Assembly: GCA_016302165.1 (NCBI GenBank)
Contig: JAEDOD010000039.1
Coordinates: 1 to 14,025, forward strand
DNA length: 14,025 nucleotides
From: Sphaerochaetaceae bacterium
GTDB lineage: Bacteria > Spirochaetota > Spirochaetia > Sphaerochaetales > Sphaerochaetaceae
Direction: 5' to 3'
The position numbers and the translations under genes are program-made. Shown here one piece after another: positions 7,106 through 14,025 of this stretch (positions are counted from its first letter, which is position 1; every line of letters starts with the position of its first letter). Below the pieces are notes generated by a model that worked only from the letters and a program-made list of their open reading frames with translations, had not been told where the DNA came from and ran no database searches.

Positions 7106-10100
7106 TTAGCTTACCCAGACCTTTTCGACAACATCCAGAGATGAAAGCTCATTGTAGAGATTCTGTGAATACTGGAGATTGTTGATGCTCTTCAGCTTCA
7201 GCTCCTCGTCGTCGATTCCATCTATGAATAGTGATACCGGAACGTTTCCTTCATTTCTGGTCATTATTTCCAACAGCTCTCTCAGCCCTTCCCTGGAGAT
7301 ATCTGCAGAGGCTGTGAGCCTGATGTTCAGTCTAGTGACAGCTGTAGGCTCAAGGGATGAAGGAGGAAGAATATCAGAGATGATGAAGCTCATGTTGTCT
7401 TCACGCTTCTCGAACTTTCCTATAAAGCCATAGATTCCATCAACTTCAGTCCTGCCTTCAAGCTTTTCGTAGGCCTTGGTGAATACAGCGGCTTCAGTAT
7501 CTCCTTCCTTGGTCTGAATGGTCAGGAATAGAAGCTTTCCTCCGCTCTTTTTGGAAATCACCACTCTCTGGGCTATCACCTGGCCGATTATCTGGGTGTC
7601 TTGTCCCCAGGAGATGGTGTCAGGATCCGAAAGGTTTACCTTTACGCATTCCCTGATCTCCTTCTCGTAGGTATCGAGAGGATGGCCGGAGATGTAGAAG
7701 CCCAGAAGATCCTTCTCCATCTTCAGCTTCTCAAGCATCGGCAATGGATCAGCGCTTCTCATCTTGAACTCCTCCAGACCAACTTCCTCTGCGTCTCCGA
7801 AGAGAGAGAGCTGGCCGAAGGCAGACTGGGCCTTCTCCGCCTTATCGAAGCGTAGGGCTTCATCCAGGTTTGCAAGAAGTACAGCTCTGTCTACTCCAAG
7901 TTCATCGAAGCATCCTGCCTTTATGAGGCACTCCACCAGTCTGGAGTTAAGTGTGGATTCCCCTTGTCTGGAAAGGAAGTCCATGAAGGACTTGTAGGGA
8001 CCGTTTTTCCTTCTCTCCTCGATGATTACGTCCACCACATTGGCTCCCACGTTCTTGATGGCTGCAAGACCATAGAGGATTTCTCCCTTGTCTACAGAGA
8101 ACTGGGTCTCGGATCTGTTGATGGAAGGAGGAACAACCTTGATTCCATATTTAGGCGCCAGGTTCAGGTATTCCTTGAACTTGTCTGGGCTGTTCATTTC
8201 GTTGGTAAGGTTTGCAGCCAGGAATTCAGTGTTGTAGTTGGCCTTCAGAAAGGCTGTCTGGTAGGCTACGATGGAGTATGCAACGGCATGGGACTTGTTG
8301 AATCCATATCCTGCAAAAGGCTCCAGCATGTGGAAGATCTCTTCTGCGTGCTCCTCTGTATATCCCTTTTTTACAGCTCCAGCCTTGAACTTCACCAGCT
8401 CCTTTGCCAGGGCGTCAACCTTCTTCTTACCCATGATACGTCTCAGGATATCTGCTTCTCCAAGAGTGTATCCTGCAATGATCTGGGCTGTCTGCATGAC
8501 CTGCTCCTGATAGACGATGACTCCGTAGGTGGTCTTCAGGATAGGCTCCAGGGCCGGGTCTGGATATGTGATTGGAGTGCGTCCCCACTTGGAGTCGATG
8601 TATTTGGGGATGAACTGCATAGGACCGGGCCTGTAGAGGGCATTCAAGGCTACCAGCTCTTCGATGGTGCTGGGCTGGGCCTTCTTCAGAATATCCTGCA
8701 TGCCTGAAGATTCGAACTGGAATACGTAGGCGCTGTCTCCTCTGCAGAGCATATCGAAGGTATTCTTGTCTGTATCGCTGATTTTGTTCAGGTCGAAATC
8801 CGGCTCCGTCTTATGTATCAGGTCCACGGCATGCTTAAGGAGAGTAAGGGTCTTGAGTCCAAGGAAGTCCATCTTTACCAGACCACATTCCTCAATCTGG
8901 AGCATAGTGTATTGGCTGGCCAGTCCTCCAGACTTCTGGTCTGGAACACAGAGAGGTACATATCTGTCCAAGGGCTCCCTGCCGATTACGACACCTGCAG
9001 CGTGAAGTGAAGTATGGCGGTTAAGGCCTTCCAGTCTTATGGCTGTGTCGAAGAGCTCTTCGTAGACTCCGCCTCTGTCCCTTACGTCCTGAAGCTTCTT
9101 CTCGAATTTCAGGGCATCAGGAAGATGCCACTTCTTCATGCCTGGAATTTCATCAGGAACCAGGGCTGTAATCTTGTTTGATTCCTCGAAAGGAATATCC
9201 AGGACTCTGCAGACGTCCTTCACTACAGCCTTAGGCTTAAGTGTTCCAAAGGTGGTGATCTGGCCTACTGAGTCGTGGCCATAGTGCTCGGTTACATAGT
9301 CGATGACTTCTCCTCTTCTTTCGAAGCAGAAGTCGATGTCGAAGTCAGGAAGGGAGACTCTTTCAGGGTTCAGGAACCTTTCGAAGAGAAGATTGTACTT
9401 GATCGGGTCTACGTCTGTGATTGTGGTGGCGTATGCAACCAGGGATCCTGCTCCAGAGCCTCTTCCAGGACCTACGGGAATATCGTGGGTCTTGGCCCAG
9501 TGGATGTAGTCTCTCACAATGAGGAAGTAGGCAGGGAAGTCCATCTTGATGATGATGTCCAGCTCATACTGCAGCCTTTTCTCCAGATTCGCCATCTCCT
9601 CTTCTGTAGCATTAGGATATCGTACCTTCAACCCTTCGTATGAGAGGGCTGTAAGGTATTCGGCGTCATTTTTGTATTGAGGGGGAATCTGGCATTTTGG
9701 AAGGACAGGGCCAGGGAACTTGATTTCAAGCTGGCAGCGTTCTGCAATCTTTGCCGTGTTCTCGATGGCTTCAGGAAACTCCGAAAAAAGGAGTTCCATC
9801 TCCTCAGGAGAGCGGAAGTAGAATTCCCCTTCCTTGTATTTCATCCTGTTCTTGTCATTCTTCTTGGACTGGGTTCCAATGCAGATCAGGGTGTCGTGGG
9901 CATTCCAGTCATCCTTTTCGATGTAGTGGATGTCGTTGGTGCATACCAGAGGCACGCCCGTCTCCCTGGAGAGGATGGGAAGTTTCTCAAGGACGATTCT
10001 CTCTTCGTCCAGCCCATGGTTCTGGATTTCAAGGTAGTATCTGTCCCCAAAGACTTCTTTGAACCAGCCAATCCTTTCCCTTGCTTCATCCATTTTTCCT

Positions 10101-10537
10101 GCCAGTACCAGTCTAGGAATCTCTCCTGAGACGCAGGCTGAAAGGCAGATAAGGTCCTCGCTGTGGCTCATGAGGCTTTCGTTGTCGATCCTGGGCTTGT
10201 AGTAGTAGCCTTCCTTCCATGCAATGGAGTTCAGCTCCATAAGGTTGTGGTAGCCTTTGTCTGACATGGCGATAAGGATCAGGTGATAGTATTTTGCCGA
10301 CGGATCCTTGATGTGCCTGTCGTGGGTGAAGTAGAACTCGCATCCCACAAGAGGATTGATTCCGTTATTTTTGCATTCCTTGTAGAAGGTGACAGCTCCA
10401 TACATGTTTCCGTGGTCCGTAAGGGCCAGGGATGTCATTCCATATTCCTTGCATTTTGCAATGTATCTGGGAATTGATGCCGCGGAATCAAGAAGGGAGA
10501 AGTCGCTATGGTTATGTAGGTGTACAAATTTGCTCAA
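7106..10537 (-). CDS. dnaE: DNA polymerase III subunit alpha
   Basis: The replicative polymerase catalytic subunit, 1143 residues, of the DnaE1 class. The N-terminal PHP domain keeps what look like all nine metal ligands: His6/His8, Asp41/His42, Glu67, His85, Cys135, Asp202/His204. The polymerase core shows GPGRGSGAGSLVAY (356-369), the aspartates of PDFDID (397-402) and KMDFLGLKTL (555-564, Asp557). RPGPM (636-640) and YQEQVM (676-681) follow. A clamp-binding motif QLSLF is at 909-913, and an OB fold begins near 982. The start codon is TTG at 10537, with AGGA 8 bases upstream; the protein begins directly with the conserved FVHLHNHSDFSLLDS, so no longer start is needed. It follows the FAD-subunit gene by 10 bases and precedes the YggT-family gene, suggesting co-transcription with both. 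Confidence 0.97.
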   Translation of the reverse strand: MSKFVHLHNHSDFSLLDSAASIPRYIAKCKEYGMTSLALTDHGNMYGAVTFYKECKNNGINPLVGCEFYFTHDRHIKDPSAKYYHLILIAMSDKGYHNLMELNSIAWKEGYYYKPRIDNESLMSHSEDLICLSACVSGEIPRLVLAGKMDEARERIGWFKEVFGDRYYLEIQNHGLDEERIVLEKLPILSRETGVPLVCTNDIHYIEKDDWNAHDTLICIGTQSKKNDKNRMKYKEGEFYFRSPEEMELLFSEFPEAIENTAKIAERCQLEIKFPGPVLPKCQIPPQYKNDAEYLTALSYEGLKVRYPNATEEEMANLEKRLQYELDIIIKMDFPAYFLIVRDYIHWAKTHDIPVGPGRGSGAGSLVAYATTITDVDPIKYNLLFERFLNPERVSLPDFDIDFCFERRGEVIDYVTEHYGHDSVGQITTFGTLKPKAVVKDVCRVLDIPFEESNKITALVPDEIPGMKKWHLPDALKFEKKLQDVRDRGGVYEELFDTAIRLEGLNRHTSLHAAGVVIGREPLDRYVPLCVPDQKSGGLASQYTMLQIEECGLVKMDFLGLKTLTLLKHAVDLIHKTEPDFDLNKISDTDKNTFDMLCRGDSAYVFQFESSGMQDILKKAQPSTIEELVALNALYRPGPMQFIPKYIDSKWGRTPITYPDPALEPILKTTYGVIVYQEQVMQTAQIIAGYTLGEADILRRIMGKKKVDALAKELVKFKAGAVKKGYTEEHAEEIFHMLEPFAGYGFNKSHAVAYSIVAYQTAFLKANYNTEFLAANLTNEMNSPDKFKEYLNLAPKYGIKVVPPSINRSETQFSVDKGEILYGLAAIKNVGANVVDVIIEERRKNGPYKSFMDFLSRQGESTLNSRLVECLIKAGCFDELGVDRAVLLANLDEALRFDKAEKAQSAFGQLSLFGDAEEVGLEEFKMRSADPLPMLEKLKMEKDLLGFYISGHPLDTYEKEIRECVKVNLSDPDTISWGQDTQIIGQVIAQRVVISKKSGGKLLFLTIQTKEGDTEAAVFTKAYEKLEGRTEVDGIYGFIGKFEKREDNMSFIISDILPPSSLEPTAVTRLNIRLTASADISREGLRELLEIMTRNEGNVPVSLFIDGIDDEELKLKSINNLQYSQNLYNELSSLDVVEKVWVS

Positions 10538-10547
10538 TGTGTTTTTC

Positions 10548-11459
10548 CTATAATGTGTCTATTGCGGAAGGGGAGAGGACGTTGGAGTTGATCATGTTGA
10601 CCATGTCTTCCATGACGTTGTCCAGTCTCTTCTTCTGCAGGGAGGTAATATCCTGTGTGACTGAATTGATGAAAGTGTAGATGATCTGCAACAGCTGTGA
10701 GAACTCCTCTTCAGATACAGGGAAGTGCTGCTGCATGAGAATGTTGTCCAGGTCCTTGGAATAGATGATTCCTTTGGTTGGAAAGGTGATTGCCAGGTGG
10801 GGATTGATGAGAGTGTCCTGGCTGCTGGAAGCTGTGAAGGCCACAGCCACAGTGTTCTCAGGATCATCCACATAGGAACCCTCCTGCCTGAAATAGGAGT
10901 AGTCTGAAGAGAGAAGGGAGATCCTGACCCTTGTTATGAGACTGCGGGGAGGAAGTGTCATCTTCCCATCCTTGGACTCGTTGAGCATCAGATAGAGAGG
11001 AATCCATTTTGACTTCACGTTCTTCTTCTTTACCGTCCTGACCTCGGCTGTAGCGCCAAGGGTGATCAGTGTTCCTGGCAGGGAAGTCATTGGATTGGAG
11101 GCGGCAATGGATCCTCCGATGGTGGCCCTGTCTGTAAAGAGGGAGCTTCCGATGGACCTGATGTTATCCCTAAGGATGTCTGGGATATCGGTTCCATGGT
11201 TCTTGAGAATGCTTCCCAAGGTCACTGTGGACCCTACTTCAATCATTCTGTCGTTCCTGGCCACCTTCTTAAGCTCTTCGATATTGTTAAGATATACAAT
11301 TTCAGAGTCAGTATTTCTTGAAGGATAGGCATTTGGCCTGGTCATGATATTGGTTCCACCGGCCCATATCTGGACATTTGGGTAGCGTATTGCAGTCTGG
11401 CCGTATTCCTGGAGGGAATGGGGAGTATGGATTGATGGGGAGTTAAGACCTTCGTACAT
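10548..11459 (-). CDS. FAD-binding subunit of a xanthine/CO dehydrogenase-like complex
   Basis: A 303-residue protein resembling the medium (FAD) subunit of molybdenum hydroxylases. The FAD-binding fold is recognisable: AGGTNIM (33-39) in the first pyrophosphate-binding loop, and TDRATIGGSIAASNP (109-123) matching the RNxATIGGNIxxASP motif. The YSYFRQEGSYVDDPENTVAVAF stretch (about 187-208) recalls the start of the C-terminal domain, but the rest of that domain is poorly conserved. Length is slightly above the usual 280-290. The ATG at 11459 lies inside the end of the Fe-S gene (17-base overlap) with AGGA 9 bases upstream. In the family this subunit passes electrons from the Fe-S clusters to FAD and then to NAD or another acceptor; the acceptor here is unknown. 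Confidence 0.82.
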   Translation of the reverse strand: MYEGLNSPSIHTPHSLQEYGQTAIRYPNVQIWAGGTNIMTRPNAYPSRNTDSEIVYLNNIEELKKVARNDRMIEVGSTVTLGSILKNHGTDIPDILRDNIRSIGSSLFTDRATIGGSIAASNPMTSLPGTLITLGATAEVRTVKKKNVKSKWIPLYLMLNESKDGKMTLPPRSLITRVRISLLSSDYSYFRQEGSYVDDPENTVAVAFTASSSQDTLINPHLAITFPTKGIIYSKDLDNILMQQHFPVSEEEFSQLLQIIYTFINSVTQDITSLQKKRLDNVMEDMVNMINSNVLSPSAIDTL

Positions 11460-11922
11460 TTCTCTTTTTCCTTATATCCTGTGCCTTCTTCACAATGTTC
11501 ACTTCATCCTCTCCGTTCATACAGGAACAGCGGACCGCACTGAGAGTCCTCTTGATCTCCTCCTCATCCTTCTCTCCTGAGGAGATGAGGGACTCGAAGA
11601 TAATGGAGCGGGAAGCATAGCAGTCCTTGCATGGCTCCACCCCAAGACTTTCATATGCCTTCACAATATCCTTCATCTCCTTGGATTTCTGGAACTGGTC
11701 GAAGGTTGTGATATGCTTGTTCTTCAGCTCAAAGGCTGGAATCATGCAGCTTAGTTCAGCCTTTCCCTCCACCAGCACGGCGCATAGGCCGCACATGCGT
11801 CCCTTGCAGTGTGCTGTGGTGCTCTGGTTATCCAGGTTTTCCTGGAGAATCAGGGAAAGAGGTTTATTTGAGTTGATTGATATGTTCAATGTCTTTCCAT
11901 CCACTGTACAGTCTATCCTCAT
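11443..11922 (-). CDS. two-cluster [2Fe-2S] subunit, xanthine dehydrogenase-like, divergent
   Basis: A 159-residue protein with the architecture of the small subunit of molybdenum hydroxylases: a plant-type ferredoxin domain followed by a helical [2Fe-2S] domain. All eight cluster cysteines are present at family spacing: Cys39-x4-Cys44-x2-Cys47 and Cys59, then Cys98-x2-Cys101 and Cys132-x-Cys134. The surroundings are unusual. QCGFCTPG is replaced by PCKDCYAS, so the Gln that contacts the pterin in xanthine oxidase is Pro97, and CRCTGY is replaced by CSCMNG. The ATG overlaps the stop of the large-subunit gene (ATGA) and has GGAGG 6 bases upstream. Two clusters should still form; docking to a molybdenum cofactor is doubtful (inference). 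Confidence 0.82.
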   Translation of the reverse strand: MRIDCTVDGKTLNISINSNKPLSLILQENLDNQSTTAHCKGRMCGLCAVLVEGKAELSCMIPAFELKNKHITTFDQFQKSKEMKDIVKAYESLGVEPCKDCYASRSIIFESLISSGEKDEEEIKRTLSAVRCSCMNGEDEVNIVKKAQDIRKKRNVRRS

Positions 11923-13880
11923 TCGTCTCCTCCCATGATTATCTCAATCTTCTTGTCGTCTATTGGCAGAATCAGAGAGCTCTTTGAGCCCAGTGCCTGC
12001 CAGAGGGCTCCTGCTATGGCAGAGGTGGTAAGGGCCCTGGTCAGATTCTCAAGGGAAGAGTATATACCTACATCCTTCTTCTCCTGGGAGAAATTGACAC
12101 TGATCCTGGCCTTGTCTGAAAGCTTGAGCCCGATCTCTCCAATGGCATGAATTGCCGTACTTCTGATCTTTTCCTTGATTCCTCTGGAATTTGGAATCTT
12201 CAGTCCACAATCTATCCATAGCCCGGTTACTTCAGGTTCAAGTGAAATCTTTGGAATTTTCACTTCAGCTACCGCAGCCCCGAAGCCTGAGTATTCGAAT
12301 TCACAGGGCAGGGACAGGTTCTGGGCGTTGAACTTGATGATCACAGGCGGTTCAGACTTCTTTGCCTTCACCCTGTTGGAAAGCTCAGCTATGGCCTTTA
12401 CCAGCTGTGTGATGAAGACGGAGGAGTAGGAGGAAAGCAGGTCCGGTCCGCTTTCCGGGGTCTTCTGCTGATTTTCCAGGAATAGAATCGGCTCCGTCTC
12501 ATCGCTTCCTGCGAATACGGCAGAGAGTACATCCTTGATGCCTCTGTCCTGGGATAAGGATGCAGGAACACTTCCTGATACTGTAACATTTTTCTTTACA
12601 GTATATGAAACCTGTGCCATGAACTGGTTCTCCTTGGCCATGGTGGTGGAGAAGCCGGCTGTGCTCAAGGCTGAAGATAGGCCGATTCCATAGAGATATC
12701 CCTGAAGACCGAAGGATCCTGAATGGAGGGCTGTCGAAGACCACTTCCTCTCATAATCCGAGATGGCGCTGATGCTCTTCACCTTTTCAGCGAGGTCCAC
12801 CAGATCATGACGGGGAGCCCAGTCTGTGAATCTTGTGGCATCCTTATTGTTCTCTTCCATGAACTTGTCGGGAGTGACTCCAACCTTTGCCGCCATCCTT
12901 GAAGTGTGGATGGTGCGGGAGGAGGCGGCTGCACTGGCCGCTTCAGAGCCGCAGAAAATGCTTGGCCGTCCTGGACTATATTGGGTCCTGATTACAGCTT
13001 TATAGGATTCCAGGGAATACTTTGGCAGTATGGAGACCATGATCTGTCTCTGGAGCTCCTTTCCAGCAATAGCCCAGGAGCCTTGGTCTATGACCACAGA
13101 TGTCTCCTCATGGCGTGGCTTGTTATTCTTGTCCAGCCAGGTGGTTGTGTGGAAAGAGATTCCGGTGCGGGATGCAAATCCTTCCTCCCTCATCTCACAG
13201 GTAAGCTTGGTCTTTTCCGCGGCGATTGCTGTAAAGGCTGCATAGTAGGCAGGGCCGATAAGATATTGGTCATTCCGAGAGAAGTATTTATCTGAATGGA
13301 GACTGATGGTCTCAGGATTTCTTCCAAGGGCATCTGCCACTGTATTCCTCACTAGTGACTGCCATTGGGCAGGGCATTCGATCTTGATGTTGCCGTTGGC
13401 TTCCATCTGGCTGAGAACCTGGAATCTCACATAGCAAGGTATATCTGTCTTATCCAGATTGAATGAAGATTCCACAATCTTCATCTGGCTCTTCTCTTCG
13501 TCATTCTCTCCATTGTTGTCCAGGCCCCAGGAGAAGAAAAGGGGATCCGGAATTTCATGGGCTATCTCGTCTGAGATATCCGAAGGGGATGTCTTGACCT
13601 TGATTTTCTCAAGAGCAAGCTCCGTGGTCTCATAGTCTGGCCCGAAGAGAACCAGGAGAGGCTGCCCTTTGTAGGCAATGTAGTCGGAAGCAAGGAGAGG
13701 CATGACCGTATCGAAGATTCTGATTTCATTGGCACCAGGGATATCATCAGCCTTGATGACAAGGTACCTGGAATCAAGTTCAGGTATTTCAAATCCATCC
13801 AGTTTCACGTCTCCTTCGCTGGAGCGGAGGATCATTCCACATCTCATATTGAATCTTGAGAAAGCATTGCGGTCAGCCAT
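11919..13880 (-). CDS. molybdopterin-subunit-like protein of the xanthine dehydrogenase family, divergent
   Basis: A 653-residue protein, about 100 residues shorter than normal large subunits. The N-terminal alpha/beta hammerhead is recognisable (about 24-95: ADDIPGANEIRIFDTVMPLLASDYIAYKGQ region). So are the AVIRTQYSPG...EAASAAASS...AAKVGVTPDKFMEEN segment (295-344), KTPESG (473-478) and FGAAVAEVKI...IDCGLKIPNS (533-565). The GGxFGxK, FRGFGxPQ and GQGxxT motifs that surround the cofactor are not found: their places read DKYFSRND, IFCGSEA and SQDRG. Glu611 (SSLENLTRA) lies near where the catalytic Glu of GxGEPP would fall. The ATG at 13880 has only a weak ribosome site (AGAG); AAGGGAAG lies about 18 bases upstream. 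It is the first gene of the L-S-M trio. Family membership is good; enzymatic activity is uncertain. Confidence 0.75.
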   Translation of the reverse strand: MADRNAFSRFNMRCGMILRSSEGDVKLDGFEIPELDSRYLVIKADDIPGANEIRIFDTVMPLLASDYIAYKGQPLLVLFGPDYETTELALEKIKVKTSPSDISDEIAHEIPDPLFFSWGLDNNGENDEEKSQMKIVESSFNLDKTDIPCYVRFQVLSQMEANGNIKIECPAQWQSLVRNTVADALGRNPETISLHSDKYFSRNDQYLIGPAYYAAFTAIAAEKTKLTCEMREEGFASRTGISFHTTTWLDKNNKPRHEETSVVIDQGSWAIAGKELQRQIMVSILPKYSLESYKAVIRTQYSPGRPSIFCGSEAASAAASSRTIHTSRMAAKVGVTPDKFMEENNKDATRFTDWAPRHDLVDLAEKVKSISAISDYERKWSSTALHSGSFGLQGYLYGIGLSSALSTAGFSTTMAKENQFMAQVSYTVKKNVTVSGSVPASLSQDRGIKDVLSAVFAGSDETEPILFLENQQKTPESGPDLLSSYSSVFITQLVKAIAELSNRVKAKKSEPPVIIKFNAQNLSLPCEFEYSGFGAAVAEVKIPKISLEPEVTGLWIDCGLKIPNSRGIKEKIRSTAIHAIGEIGLKLSDKARISVNFSQEKKDVGIYSSLENLTRALTTSAIAGALWQALGSKSSLILPIDDKKIEIIMGGDE

Positions 13881-13898
13881 GCTCTAACAATAACACTT

Positions 13899-13918
13899 CC
13901 CTTGCCAAGGGTGCAAGG
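13899..13918 (-). other. small hairpin in the leader of the oxidoreductase trio
   Basis: CCCTTG-C-CAAGGG (13899-13911) is a perfect short palindrome, and CCTTGC (13900-13905) can alternatively pair with GCAAGG (13913-13918). Both lie 19-38 bases before the first gene of the trio and include the purine stretch AAGGGAAG, so mutually exclusive folding near the translation start is possible. There is no T tract, so it is not a terminator. Confidence 0.3.
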
Positions 13919-13950
13919 AAAGTAAGGATGGCTTTAGGGTTATTGAAAAG

Positions 13951-14010
13951 TAACACATCTCCAAAGCAGGCATAACACATCATGTCAAAGTAAAGACATA
14001 ATGTCCAAAT
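13951..14010 (-). repeat. imperfect direct repeats upstream of the oxidoreductase trio
   Basis: Read on the minus strand, three related blocks occur: ATTTGGACATTATGTC (14010-13995), CTTTGACATGATGTGTTA (13990-13973) and CTTTGGAGATGTGTTA (13966-13951). The first two share ACATnATGTC on the plus strand (13977-13986 and 13996-14005), centred 19 bases apart. The first block contains a perfect 11-base palindrome, GACAT-A-ATGTC (13995-14005). TAACACATC is repeated exactly at 13951-13959 and 13973-13981. This looks like a repeated binding site. A perfect TTGACA (rc of 13983-13988) lies inside but has no -10 partner at 16-18 bases. Confidence 0.42.
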
Positions 14011-14025
14011 CGCCTGAAAGGGCTT

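Noticed and set aside
7964..8707. 247-codon open frame on the plus strand
   Set aside because: It is antisense to the dnaE polymerase core and shows no domain or ribosome site of note.
11919..13880. Large subunit as a decaying pseudogene
   Set aside because: The frame is intact for 653 codons, the downstream genes overlap it precisely, and cluster and FAD motifs in the partners are preserved, which argues for a maintained protein.
13983..13988. Perfect TTGACA on the minus strand as a -35 for the trio
   Set aside because: No acceptable -10 lies 16-18 bases downstream (TTTGGA/TTGGAG there), so I do not call a promoter on it alone.

Overview
The window reads as a compact bacterial chromosome segment of roughly even base composition. 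It holds eleven complete genes and one gene cut by the left edge. Gaps are short, start codons are mixed (ATG, TTG, GTG), and arginine is mostly AGA/AGG. Gene content and protein style point, as an impression only, to an anaerobic host-associated bacterium, possibly a spirochaete of the Sphaerochaeta/Treponema type. No rRNA, tRNA, CRISPR array, insertion sequence or phage gene was seen.

Left part (1-2348). The 3' end of a hexameric glutamate dehydrogenase gene (+) ends in a strong Rho-independent terminator. It converges on a WYL-type transcriptional regulator (-). That regulator is divergent from a small slyX-like gene (+). The 172-base regulator/slyX spacer holds a perfect -10 box on each strand and a cluster of GCAACA half-sites that looks like an operator.

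Middle (2364-4263, all -). A tightly overlapping three-gene unit encodes an HD-domain hydrolase, the 16S rRNA methyltransferase RsmD and an acyl-ACP thioesterase. Its 197-base leader has AT-rich repeats and a weak promoter candidate.

Right part (4461-13880, all -). Six genes are packed as if in one transcription unit. In order of transcription they are: a molybdopterin-subunit-like protein, a two-cluster [2Fe-2S] protein, an FAD-binding subunit, DNA polymerase III alpha (dnaE), a YggT-family membrane protein and the RecG helicase. The first three have the fold order of a xanthine dehydrogenase/CO dehydrogenase (L-S-M). Iron-sulfur cysteines and FAD motifs are kept, but most residues that hold the molybdenum cofactor in the classical family are gone. 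This divergent trio, apparently co-transcribed with the replicative polymerase, is the most unusual thing in the window. The rest is housekeeping: replication, fork repair, ribosome maturation, lipid release and nitrogen assimilation.

The 145 bases upstream of the trio carry imperfect direct repeats with a short palindromic core, a plausible regulatory region.
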